A stretch of 64,000 nt of DNA from Xiphophorus maculatus. Its lineage: Eukaryota > Chordata > Actinopteri > Cyprinodontiformes > Poeciliidae. Below are positions 31,221 to 43,600 of the stretch, in pieces (the first letter of the stretch is position 1; each line of letters begins with the position of its first letter). Position numbers and translations under genes: made by a program. The DNA is taken from positions 29,324,245 through 29,388,244 of the forward strand of contig NC_036447.1 of the NCBI RefSeq assembly GCF_002775205.1, read 5' to 3'. The notes beneath the pieces were generated by a model, which was given only the letters and a program-made list of their open reading frames with translations, did no database searches and had not been told where the DNA came from.

Positions 31221-34200
31221 CTGAGACACAGGCAGGACATGCAGAGATTCAGTTATCAAAACACCTGCCTGGTTTGTTTTTTTCTTTCTTTGGACTGTAG
31301 CTGCTTTTCTACTCATTTTTCTACTCATAAATGATTTATTTTATGATGGAGCATAACATGATTTAAATCTACATCCACCACCTTCATCCTTCAGTCGATC
31401 TGTAAACCAGGCTTAAGTTTGGTGGGAGTTAGCAGATGCTAAGAACACTTTTTTTCTGTACACACATCTGTCAACTTTAGCATTTTCTTGTTTCCAACTA
31501 AGAACATGGAATTTAGTTGTGTTTGTATGAACTTTTAAATTTAAAGGGGCAGTATTATGTATTTTCTAGGCACATAGAATAATTTTATAGCACAATCAAC
31601 TGTGCTACCTGCAGTTGCTCTACAAAATGCTGAATATATCAAATATAATTTGAAATAAATTTGACTTGGCAATTTAAAGGCTTGAAATTGGGCCTCTGCC
31701 TCTTTAAGAAACTCCTGCTCCTTCTGGAACTCCACCTTCAGGAAGGCATCACAACATGGCTCCTCTATTAACCCTTTAACAAAGTTTTAACTGGTGTTTC
31801 ACTGAGAAGCAGCTCCTATGAAGAGCTCAGCAGATGTGCAGCTTCACCAGGTGTTTGCTAATTGCTGCCGGCTAGTCTGAAGGAGCTGAGTGAGTCGGAA
31901 GCTCAGGAGATTTCAAACTGCAGCTCAGAGGAGGAGCTTTGTCCTCAAAGGCGGAGCTAGGTCCACCTAGGCATTTTGCACAGCTGAATTGTTGCCATGG
32001 GAGATTAAAAGGTTTCTCAAACATGCATGAAAGAATCAAAGCAACACTCCAGGAATGATTTATTTTATGATGGAGCATAACATGATTTAAATCTAAAAAA
32101 AGTTCATTTTACATAACACTGGCCCTGTAAATCTTTGCCATGTTTTATTTGTTATAAAAGTATAAAAGATTTGATGACAAAACAACAGGCCACTAAACCT
32201 AAACCAATGTGACTGTAATGAATGACCGATCCAGTGGATTCCCTCTCTGTGGGGGTCAGCAGGTCAGAAGATGCAATAAATGCTTGTGCAACATATGACA
32301 GTAAAGACGCATCTGGAGGTCGCATTTCTCCTACTGGTCACAGAAATATCATATTTAAGCTCCTTTTGCATAATTCATCTTTTACATTCCCATGTTAAAA
32401 CTTAAGCTTATTTGTATGAATGAATGTATGAATGAAACTGTGATAGATTAAACTAACACTGATGGAGTTGGATTTTCTTACAGGACACAGATTCTCATTA
32501 AGATTTAAAATCCAAATCTTCTTAAGGGAAACTGCAGATGTTCATTTTCTGATCTGAGTGAATGCTTTGGGTTGTTGTCATGGTGAAAGAGGAAGCTTTA
32601 GTGTCAACATGGCACTGCCTCATTCTGAGGAGTTAGCTTATCCTGATCTATCTCTCTCTTTTAAAAAAAAAGGTTTTATTGGCTGTTGTGGCCTTTATGT
32701 GATAGTGAATTGACATAAAAGTGGGTAATGAGAGAAGTGGGAAGACATGTGGCAGAGGTCACCAGTCCGGGAATCGAACCTGCGACAGCTGCATCAAGGC
32801 CTAAGGCCTCCATATGTGGGTTATACTTAACCCCACCGCCACCACAGAACCCCGTCCCCGATGGATCCATCTCTGGAGTTATGCTGCTGCAGGCTAAAGT
32901 GGCTGTAGGACAAACTGACCACTTTTCCCTCAACCCGCTACTTTCTTCTCCTACAACTCTGCAACTTGCATTATTTTCTGTTATTTCAGCTGCTGTCTTT
33001 ATATTAATAAAATGACCCGACCTTGTGGTGTGAGTGTGTTTTGACTTGTCTCATTCATAGAAAGTGCTCCTCGGTCAGTTCTTTTGCTCAGTCTTCTCAA
33101 ACTCCAACCAATTTCAGTTTTAGTTTTTTTTTTGTTATTTAGTTACAACAAAAGCTAAAGCTGAACTTGCTGAATGAAAATCCCCCTCATTTAAATGACC
33201 TGATTTTGTGGTGGGGGTGGGCGTGTGTGTGTGTGTGTGCGTGTGTGTGTGTGTGTGTGTGGTGTACCTGAAGCCGGTCTCGGTCGGCAGGCTTGTGACG
33301 CTGTAGGTGTGTGAATGCTCCTCTTGGCTCACGTCTGGTGCAGCTCGCTGTCTGTTGAACTGCATTACTTTGACTATATAAAAAAACACACACAGCGACA
33401 CATTTAGAGGCTTCAGGTTGTAATCTGAGTAAATGAAGAACATTAATAGCTGTGCTTCCATTGACAACAGAATTGAGAAAACAGAATTCACAAAAGTGCC
33501 ATGGAAACAGTCAGATGATGATGCTACTGGGGAAAAGATGAAGAAGACGACAGGAAGTGGCAGAAGGATGACTGTGTGGAAAGTTTCTTAACTTATTCAC
33601 GTGTGATTTTAATTTTAATCATTGCTTATTTAATAGAAACACCGCAAATGCGTTTCTTTCGACATTAGCGGAACCTAGACAAAGATTTGCACACATTTGT
33701 GATGGAAAGGCGGCTAATGAGAGGCTTCCAGCTGGGTGTGAAACGCCTCCCGTTTGTCTCTTTACTGTTTTTCCATTTTCCAGTCTCACGTGAACCGTTC
33801 CATCCTACGCTCAGGAGTCGTCGTCCTCCGCTCCCAGCCTCCAATTCTGACACCCTGAGAGTCCACCTTAACACTCGCGGCATGGCTCGCGGCGAGGTGC
33901 GGGAACAACCGCAGCACAAACACACGGCGGCGTTGCCGGGAACCGAGATAAGAACACGAAGAGGTGTGGATGATGTGAGGAAGGCCGGCGGGATAAGACT
34001 CCAGAGTGACTAGCCAGAGGAAACAGAACCCTATCTTTACCTGAACAGTTGAGCTTCAGAGCACCCACACAATATAAAGAAATACTCCACATTTCTGCAT
34101 AATGAGGTCCTAAATCTATGTGTGTGTGTGAAGCTGCAGTAAGCAAGACGAGACACCAGCTGAAACCTGTCCATGCTTAGAGAGCATTCCCAACTCCTGC

Positions 34201-37200
34201 CAGTAGGAATGAGAGACTAGTTGTCCCTACACTACTGCCGTTTTGAGATCATTTTCACTTTATTTAGAGGTAAAGGAATAATAATGCTAGAACACATTCT
34301 CAAAGATCACAAAAACCTTAAATTCTAATGAACATTTCATACTTTAACTGGGAGACATTTTAAATATTCAAAATAAACTTTTCAGCAAGATATTGGAGTT
34401 TGTCTTAAGTCAATAATTCCTTAATGTTGATGAAAAAGTACCAGCTCCACTGGCAGATTATTTTACTTGTAAAATGGGAAAAATAAGAATTATTTTCAGC
34501 TCTAAAGTAATTCGAGCTTACCATTTGGAGGTGGGAGCATCACATTGTCCCTTCATGCTTCATAGAAATGGAGAATAAATAGTGAAATTTACTGAAACAG
34601 TCCTGATAAGAATTTGAATGGGTGTGTTTTTTTAAAGTAAGACGACTCCAAAGACACGCAGCCAAGGAACGTCTCGGCTGGTTTAGGAGAAAGAAAACCA
34701 AGCCGCTAAACTGTCCCAGTCAATCCTAAAGGAAAAAGAATGACTGGTGAGGAATTGTGCAGAAGAAGATGTGGAGAAAGAACGTCCTAAAACCTCTCTG
34801 AGCAGCGCGCCGTAGTTCCTCCAGACCGGCGACCGTGGAGCTGAGACGATGAAATAAGGCTTTCTACAAAGCGTATAATTCATCTCAGTAAGCGCGTTCT
34901 CTGTGCAGTTTCATTCATAACACACTGTATGTGTGTGTTAACTGGGTTGGCAGTGACATCTGGTGTGGAAATCATCTCAACAGAAACCGATGACATGTTC
35001 AGTACTGATGTTCCGCGCAGTAAATCAGAGCTAACCACCGTCTGTAGCTGTGTTTCCATCGACCATATGGGTTTGACACCTTGAAAATAAATTTGCTTAA
35101 TGGAAACACAGCAATTTTAAAAAAAACTTATTTTTCGATAAAAACGAAGGATTATTGTTGTTGATTTTTGTGATTGAATCGAAATTGGCTTATTATGCAA
35201 AGCAAAACTGCAATGGAATTTTTTTTTTTTGCATCACACGAATCACATGATCCACAACCAGATGTTGCCACTGGCAAAAACCACAAAGAAGAAGACAACA
35301 GGAAGTGGTTGGAGGATTATGGTACGGAAGGTTTTTAAATGACTGACTGTGTGAACAAACTTTATTAACATGTAATTTAAATTGTGAACGTGTTTTTTTT
35401 TACATTAGCAGAATATCGACAATGTTTTGTGTGCCTTTGTAATGGAAATCCAATTAGTGACTCATAATAAACGTCACAACTGTTTCAATTATTATGGGAG
35501 CTAAACTTCACACCTCCTAGTATCAATCCTGAGCTTTCATTAAAGCTTTCTGCAGCTCGTAGTTGTTGGACATTATTAAACAGAGAACCTTCACAGCGTT
35601 TCAATGCCGCCGCCTTTCCTCTCCTCCAAAATCCAAACAGCCGATTATTTAAAAACTGTGTATTTTTCACAGCTTTCATTTCTACACTAATGCCTTTAGT
35701 AGACTAACAATGCAGTCTATTTATAACATAAACACTGTCACAGTAGATTTAAACCCAGAAAGGCAAACGCAGAGTGACAGGCGGCTAGCTGCAGCAGGCG
35801 GTGTGGAGGAGGTGCCACATTTCACGCCTTCCTGTCAAGAGACTCTCAGGTGGTGAGACGCAGTCAGACTGCTCTCATCTGAAGCCTCTGTCACCCACCT
35901 GGAAGTGCACATTTCCAGGTGATAACAGTGAAGCTGCAGAAGTGCTAACAGCTAACGGCACCACACGAGTTTAAACAGGAGACAAAGGAGTCGGAGTACT
36001 TCCAGTGCTGCTGGGCGGAAATTAACGGGAATCACAGGAGCGTTGTGGTGGAGGAGTGTGGGGTCTGGGATTTTGTTACGGAGAGAATCCCAGTGTGGCC
36101 GTCTGCTTCCAGGTTTGACACGCTGGACATTCAGACGTGGTTTTCTCTCTGAGCCTCTGAGGATATTGAATCAGTTCAGAGTCTAAACTGCCTAAAGTCT
36201 TTGCTTGTTTTCCGATTAATCCACTATTCTCATTTGGAAACCTCAGAAAACCTGCAGATATAATAGATCAACAACAGGTTGGCTGTAACTGAAACGTTAA
36301 AGGAGACATATGATGTAAAATGGACTTTTTGGAGATTTGTATTATGTTATCCCCTCATCAAAACCATACCTGGACTTTTGCTTTGATTCTTTCATGCATG
36401 TTTGAGAAATCTTGTATTTTCCAGCCACGCAGAGCCATTTTATAGCACAATCAAGTAGTTATGAAAGTGCTATACGTATCAAATATGACTTAAAAAAAAT
36501 GCCTTGAAATTGGGCCTCTGTCACTATTAAACTTCCTGTTCTGTCTGAAACTCCACCTCCAGGAAGTCATCACAACATGGCTCCTCTATTGACCCTTTAG
36601 CCAAGTTTTTACCAGCGTCTCATTGGGAAGTAACTCCCAATGAAACACTGGGATCTGCTCGGAAGATGAACAGTTCCACCAGGTGTTTGCTAACTCAGAG
36701 CTGCAGTTTCAGAGCTTTTGCCTCACAGAGCAGCCCTCCCCGTCAACTCCTTCGCTACTCAGCTCCTTCAGACTAGCCAGCAGCAATTAGCAAACACCTG
36801 GTGGAACTGGACGTCTGCTGAGCTCATTATTTGAGCTACTTCTGAGTGAAACGCTGGTAAAAATGTTGTTAAAGGGTTAATAGAGGAGCCATGTTAAGAT
36901 GACTTCCTGAAGGCTTAGTTTTTAAAGAGACAGAGGTCCAATTTCAAGGTGTTACATTACAAAGTCAAATTTCTTTTAAAGTAATATTTAATGTACAGAA
37001 CATTTTTATAACAACTGAGTTTAAAATAGTTACTTGATTGTACCATAAAATGATACTCCGTGTCTAGAAAACACACAATACTGCCCCCTTAAAAAATTAC
37101 CAGAATGTCTTTATGCCAAGAAGAAATGCATCAACTATGTAGGGTTATGCTGCAGGTATCAGCATCCTTGCTGGTGCCATGCGCCCTGCGGGGCTCACAT

Positions 37201-37580
37201 TAACTCCGGCGCTGGCAGAACAGAAGGATGTGTTCTAAGTGGAGTCCTTTGAAGGCTTTGATGTGCGCGCAGCTCTATAGAGCAGAGTGCATTCATGTTA
37301 AAATGAGAGGCAGAAACATACAGAGGAGCTCAAACAATCAGCCCGCATTTCAAAGAGCCGCTGAACGAGGCCTTCCTGTGTGGACTCCACAGCTGCAGGC
37401 GTCCATCTAGGAGCCATCTACTGGCGTCAGCGTGAGCTACCGGGACGCGTTGCATGGTTTGACCATGCTGGACCAGCCTGATCTCAGTTGGAATGTGACT
37501 GTCAAACACAAACACATACCCCAGAGGAACACCAGACTAGATCAGCTGCCCTGTAAACACAGGGACAATACCTGGGTGGG

Positions 37581-37617
<37 letters not shown>

Positions 37618-40600
37618 CGCTCCCCTTTGGCTAAATTAAATCCTCGTGCCTCTTATCTTCCCTCCGTGGCCGGCCGGTATCTCCCCTGGGCATCTGCGCC
37701 CTTCAGCAGCCAAACAAACCTTTAATATGGATTTCCTTTCAATCCAGACTCTTCGATAGCAACATCCTCTGCTCCACCATCTTCAGCAGCAGTTTCCCCA
37801 TTACACGGCCAACAGAAAAGCTGAAAGGTGAGGCGTCACCTGCAAATCCTGAATCGTTCTAATGCTGATCAACCCATCGGACGGGGTTACTTTAAACTTT
37901 ATGTTAAATTAACATAAGATGTTTAAATTTTACTTTAAATATCTCTTGAGACTCTTTTCACGTGACAGCCTCTAACATACACATTTTAATGGCTTTTCAA
38001 CAGGTATTGTAATTGTAATGTTAATTGAAAGTAACACGCAGTGCAGCCATTTCATTAAATTGCAAACGGCTGCATGACATTTCATTTCCATATGAATACA
38101 GCTGTTCCAGGAAGGCCTTAGAGGATATTATGAACAAAGATCAGCAGTATGTAACTTATATAAGAATGCATGTTTTTTTTTTTTTCATGTTATACTTATC
38201 TTATATTTTCACTACGTCGTGAAAGTATGAGACAGATAATCTGTGAATAAAAAAATAAAATAAAATAAAAATTGAGCTTCTCTGCCTTTCCTTAGGGTTC
38301 TGCTGTCATCTGAACAAATAAGTTGCTCAGAAACGACCAATCACAACCTGGAGGAAGGTTTTAGTGTCATCACTCGCCCTTGTGTAAGCGCTGCTCAAAC
38401 CCTGCCCCTGAATGATAAGCCTAGTTAGCATAGTCACAGATTACGACAGATATACAGTTTTTCTGTAATGTTAGTTGTTTCTCCACCATTAGCACACGTA
38501 GCAACGCGTACACAAGGTTGATTAACAGCACTAAGCGCTGTGCAGTGCAGTTAATTTCTTCAGACAGAAAAACACAGGGAGGTGGAGTAGATCGATCTTT
38601 TCACAGATAATCAGTCTCATATTAAACTGTCATAAGATGGTGATCATTTTAACCAATATGGAGAAAACAGGCTTTTGTAAAAGTTACATACTGCAGCTTT
38701 AAACATCCCACAGAGCTCTGATCAATCAAACATGGCTGCCCACATTAGCTAATACGACTAGCACCAATTTTGTCCGTTAGTGCTCGGTTCTACCTGACCT
38801 GACTCAGGTCGTCTACCATTACAAGCACCTCAATATGGGTTTGGTCGTCACGACGAGACGGCCTAAATAACGAGGTGCTGTTGTTTCTCATCGGCCATCA
38901 AGCAGAAAAGTGTCTGGACCTGGTTGCTGAACCACTGAAGTTCAGTGTTGCCACCTTGCTTCAGGCTTGGAATACGCTCAGTCATTTCAGGACGCTTTTA
39001 AAAACGCCTGGTTTGATTCTAGTAACCGTCTCGTGAATCAACTAGTGAACAACAAACAGTGGCAATAAAATTCCCTTTTTTAAGAAAACTAATTAAAAAT
39101 GCTGATGAGTCATAGCAGAGCACTCTGCCTTTCTCTTTTAAATCTCCGGGGAGTGTGTGTGAACGGTGGGCGGGGCCAGGAGCTCACCGAGCTTTCAGGC
39201 TGAGGGGGGATCCATGTCCTCTGCTTCAGAGGCTACACCAACAGACAAAAACGGCTAGAAGCCGTCTGCTAGCAGGCTTAGGGATACCAACTTCCTCTGA
39301 AAGGTTTAATACAAACTTTAAAAAATAAAAATAAATCCAACTTCTAGACCACAGGTATCAAACTCTAGTCCTTGGAGGGCCACTGCCCTGCAACCTTTAG
39401 ATGTGCCTCTGCTGCACCACACCTGAACAGAATAATTAGATCATTAAGGCTCTAGAAAACTGATCTACACAAGAAGGAGGTCATTAAGCCATTTCATTCC
39501 AGTGTTTTGTACCTGTGGCAAATCAAAAGAACTGCAGGACAGCAGCCGTTGAGGACTGGAGTTTGACACCCCTGTTCTAGATGAATAATGAAGAATTTGT
39601 TTTGCAGAAACTTTTCTGTAAATGTTTGTCATTTTAAGTGCTGTAATTCTGCCAGTTCTGATTTGCTGAGGATGCTCCAATGACAGACTGTTTCACTTAT
39701 AACATGGGGAAAATGTCATGTTCTAAGTCAAATATTCTGACAATGGAGCTAGCAGTTTTCATCATATGAAGGAGTTATTAGCTCAAAACAAGCTCCTATA
39801 TCTTACTGAAAAGTTACTTGTAAATGACTTATATCAGGTGTACCATTTGCACTAGAAACTGGACTAAAGTACTGGGTAAGAGTTGTGTTTTTGCAGTGAA
39901 GCTAACTAAACATAACTAACCCATTTTAGATTTCTAGTGGAGACAAAAACAGAAAAGACAACTGGATGGGTTGGGGAATAATCCTGAAAACTTTGCTGGG
40001 TGTTTGCGATAGAAGCAAAGGATGGACCCAGAGCTGAATGGCTGATTGTCATGCTGCTGAGTCTTAGAAAGGCAGGGCAGGTATTGTGATGCAAACATGC
40101 TCAGATAGAGTGGGGGAAGTGTGTGCGAGTGTGTGTGTGTGTGCGTGCGCGTGTGTGTGATTGGGCCTAATGTAATCTGGTTTGTGTGTCTCTGTAAAGG
40201 GAGCTGATCATTTTCTTGGGTTGGTCTTTTCATACGCGACCTCAAGTACAACAAGGAGCCATCTGCGACATGTAAAATGCAGACAAATACCTTAATTTTA
40301 GAATCAATTAACAAAAATAGCAGGTTACAACTTGGAACAGAAACACTGTTATGGTGTAAACTTCATATACAGACGTAATAAGAACCCAAAGCAGCATTTT
40401 TCCAGAATCCAATCATTGTCTGCTGCGAGGAAATGTTTGTAGATGCATTTCCACAAATGTGCGCAAAACTTTGTCTATATTCCGCTAATGTTGAAAGAAC
40501 AACATTTTACATGTGTGGTGTTTCAATTAAATAAGAAACGCAATTAGAATCACATGTGAATAAGTTTGTATCACATGATAAGTCAATGATGAAAATGCTG

Positions 40601-43600
40601 CACCATCATCCTGTCATCTTCTTCGTGGTTTGTGCCTATGACTAATGAGATGTGAAAAAAGTGTTTCCATTGTGTCTTTGCAAGCTAAGCAAAGTTTGAT
40701 ATGGATTAAAAAATAAGAAGAAGAAGAAGAAGAAACATTTCGTCCTAGTGCCAAAACCTATTATGGAAATTGCTGTGTTTCCATTGGGTGAAATTATTTT
40801 CTTAATATCAAATTACCAAATTATATGGTCGATGAAAACACAACTTCTCACTCTTCACCCTCCAATTTACATTAAATATACTTGAGCATTTTTACGATTA
40901 CTTATCTTTCTATGTAGTTATTATTTCTGATGAATCACGATTATAAACTAATGCTACTGTACACAAGTACCATATGGTTGGGTTTATATGAAGAAGCCAA
41001 CCTGTCTCTGAGTGAATCAGTTATTATAACACTCAACAAGACGACATAACAATCATTAGAAGGTACCACTCTATGATAAAGGCTGTGGTATCAAAATTTG
41101 TGGGGTTTTTTGTTGTCGTTTAAAGAATACAGACTTTTTTATTTCCGAAATAAAAAATGTGCAAGAGAAAGCAAAAGTCTTGAGTTAACATTATTTCTTT
41201 GTATTCAAGGAGACATTTTTCATTTATTTGAACTTTCTTTAGAAATTTGGCTTTTGTTTCCCCCTCTTATTTGGAGTTTTTCTCTGATCCATTCAGATCT
41301 GAGAGAACTCCTAAACTCACCAGGAACCAGCACATAAAACCTTAGAACTAACCAGCTTTAAAGTGGATCTTTATCCACAGCCACAAAGACATGATTCCTT
41401 TTACAGAATCGATGGAAACTTAAAGATGCGGTGGAGGGATGCATCTCTCATGTCCTGCTTCAGATGTAAAAACCTTGAGTATATGATTTTCTAATTGGTA
41501 AATTTGCAGTGTTCACCATAGTTTGTCTTCTTGCCAAAAAGCTGAGTTTCAATCTCAACATCAGAGTCCTGTGATCTACATTAAGCATCAGGTAAGCGGT
41601 TAGAGTTTACCTGTGTAGTAAAGGAGGCATGGCACGGCCACCAGAACTTCAACACCCAGAATGCTGAGCATCACAGAGGCGTGGATCGTCTGCGGTAACC
41701 TCAGAGCCAGGAGCAGCAGCAGCAGAACATTACCTGGCACACAAAGAAACACGAGCGCGTTACTGCCATCTTGTGGAGAAATTTACCCTTTACAGAAAAT
41801 TATAAATATTCATATATTGCGATGCACTGGCGACCAGTCCAGGGTGACCCTGCCTCTCGCCCATTGACAGCTGGAGATAGGCACCAGCACCCCCCTAAGA
41901 AAATGGATGGACGGATGGAGTTTAGATTTTAATTATTTATTTTACATCTTGCATCATTTTTATTACACTTCCCAATTTTATGTGACATCGTGTTGGTCTA
42001 GATAACCTAAAATACTAAAATAGAAATATTGCAGTGAAATTTGTGGTTGTATTGTAAAAAAAAAAAAAAAAAAAAAGGAAACGTCTTAATTAGTGTGAAA
42101 GCGGCATCTGCGTTTCCATTAGCCATAAAATTGTGCATCTTGAAATTACAAAAATAAACTCTCTCAATGCAAACACGCAAATTTCAACAACTCAATAAAC
42201 TCAATAAAAAGATTTTGTGCCAGGATGGTTTTCCACCTGTATGGAAAAAGATGTACAGTATTTTTATTTTTTTTACCCCTCCAGGGGGTCTTTTTGTGGG
42301 CTCTAGTGTCCCTTAAATGACAGTAGGCTGACAGGAAACGGGGAAGACATGCGGCAAATATCGTCGGGTCCGGGAGTTGAACCCGCGTCGAGGACTCAAG
42401 GCCTCCAAATATGGGTCGTGCTAACCACTACGCCACCACGGCACGCCCCATGTACAGTATTTGGTACAACTGCAATGGAAACACTTTTTTCACATCACAC
42501 TAGTCAAGTGATGTGAAATTACTATGTGTGATGTTACTATTAGACGTCCCTTCTGATTGGCTGATAGATGATGGGCGCTAGTGCCATGGCCAAGTTATAA
42601 ATATATCTTATTTAGCTGTTTTACATCTCTCACGGTCATGATTTCTCATGACTTATTTCAAGAACAAGCTTATTCACGTGTAATTTTAATTTAGATTCTT
42701 ATTTATCGTAGTCACTGCGATATCAAAATAGTGTTTTTTTCGACATCAGCACATCATAGACAAAGATTTGCTCACATCTGTAATGAAAACGCAGCTGTGT
42801 GCCGTCCCACCTGTTGAATGTATGAGGAGCGGCAGCTGCTTGAGCCTCTGTGTCTGTCTGTAGAAGCTCAGGTATCCCCGGCTGCGGACGCGGCTGTGGT
42901 GGTGGTGCGTCCAGACGGTGAGCAGCAGCATCAGCACCCACAGGAACACCTTCCCGAACACGATGACGCTGTCGCCCTGCACGCTGCCCAAAATACGCGA
43001 GCACTCCTCCTCCTGGCCGAACTTCAGCACGCACAACACGCCCACACACAACGACAGCACCACGTACACAACCTGAGGACACCAAGAGAACAGACGCAGA
43101 AACTGGTTTAAGTTGAGGAATGTAACGGCAACGTAAAACACAAACTATAATAAAAGAAAGGTAATAAAAGTGCGCACAACGTACGTGCATTAGAGACAGG
43201 AACCCAGCAGGACAGGTTGTTGGCACAGACTGAAACTCTCTCCTCATGGCAGACTGGAGGGCATCAGCGGAGATCAGCGGTCCGTCCACCAGAGAGTCCT
43301 CCTCTGTGCTCTGCGTCATGTCTGCTGATGAGCCTGCCTGCTGGAGGAGGAAGCCATCTTGGTCAAGGCAAAAATGCTTTTTTCCTCTTTTTTCAAAGGT
43401 TTTTGGGGGCACTCGTGGGCTTTATTTTTCAGTGTGCACGCAAGAAATGGAGAGTGAAGGAAGAAGTCAAGCAGTCACAAGGTTGGGAATCAAATCCCGG
43501 ACGGCTTTGTTCAAGACTAGTGGCCTCCATACATTTAATTCTAATACCCACTCCACAACTACACCACACCACTAATCGGCTTGTCACAATAACACATTTT

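Larger units (their letters stand above)
33374..41610 (-). other. tmem192 intron 4 (8.2 kb)
   Basis: The intron between coding exons 4 and 5. It contains MITEs of families A, B, C, D and E, a hAT-like element with target duplication, a 32-G run, a CA tract near 40120-40155, and a stretch at about 37180-37860 that matches none of the repeats I recognised. No coding exon was found in it. Confidence 0.85.
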
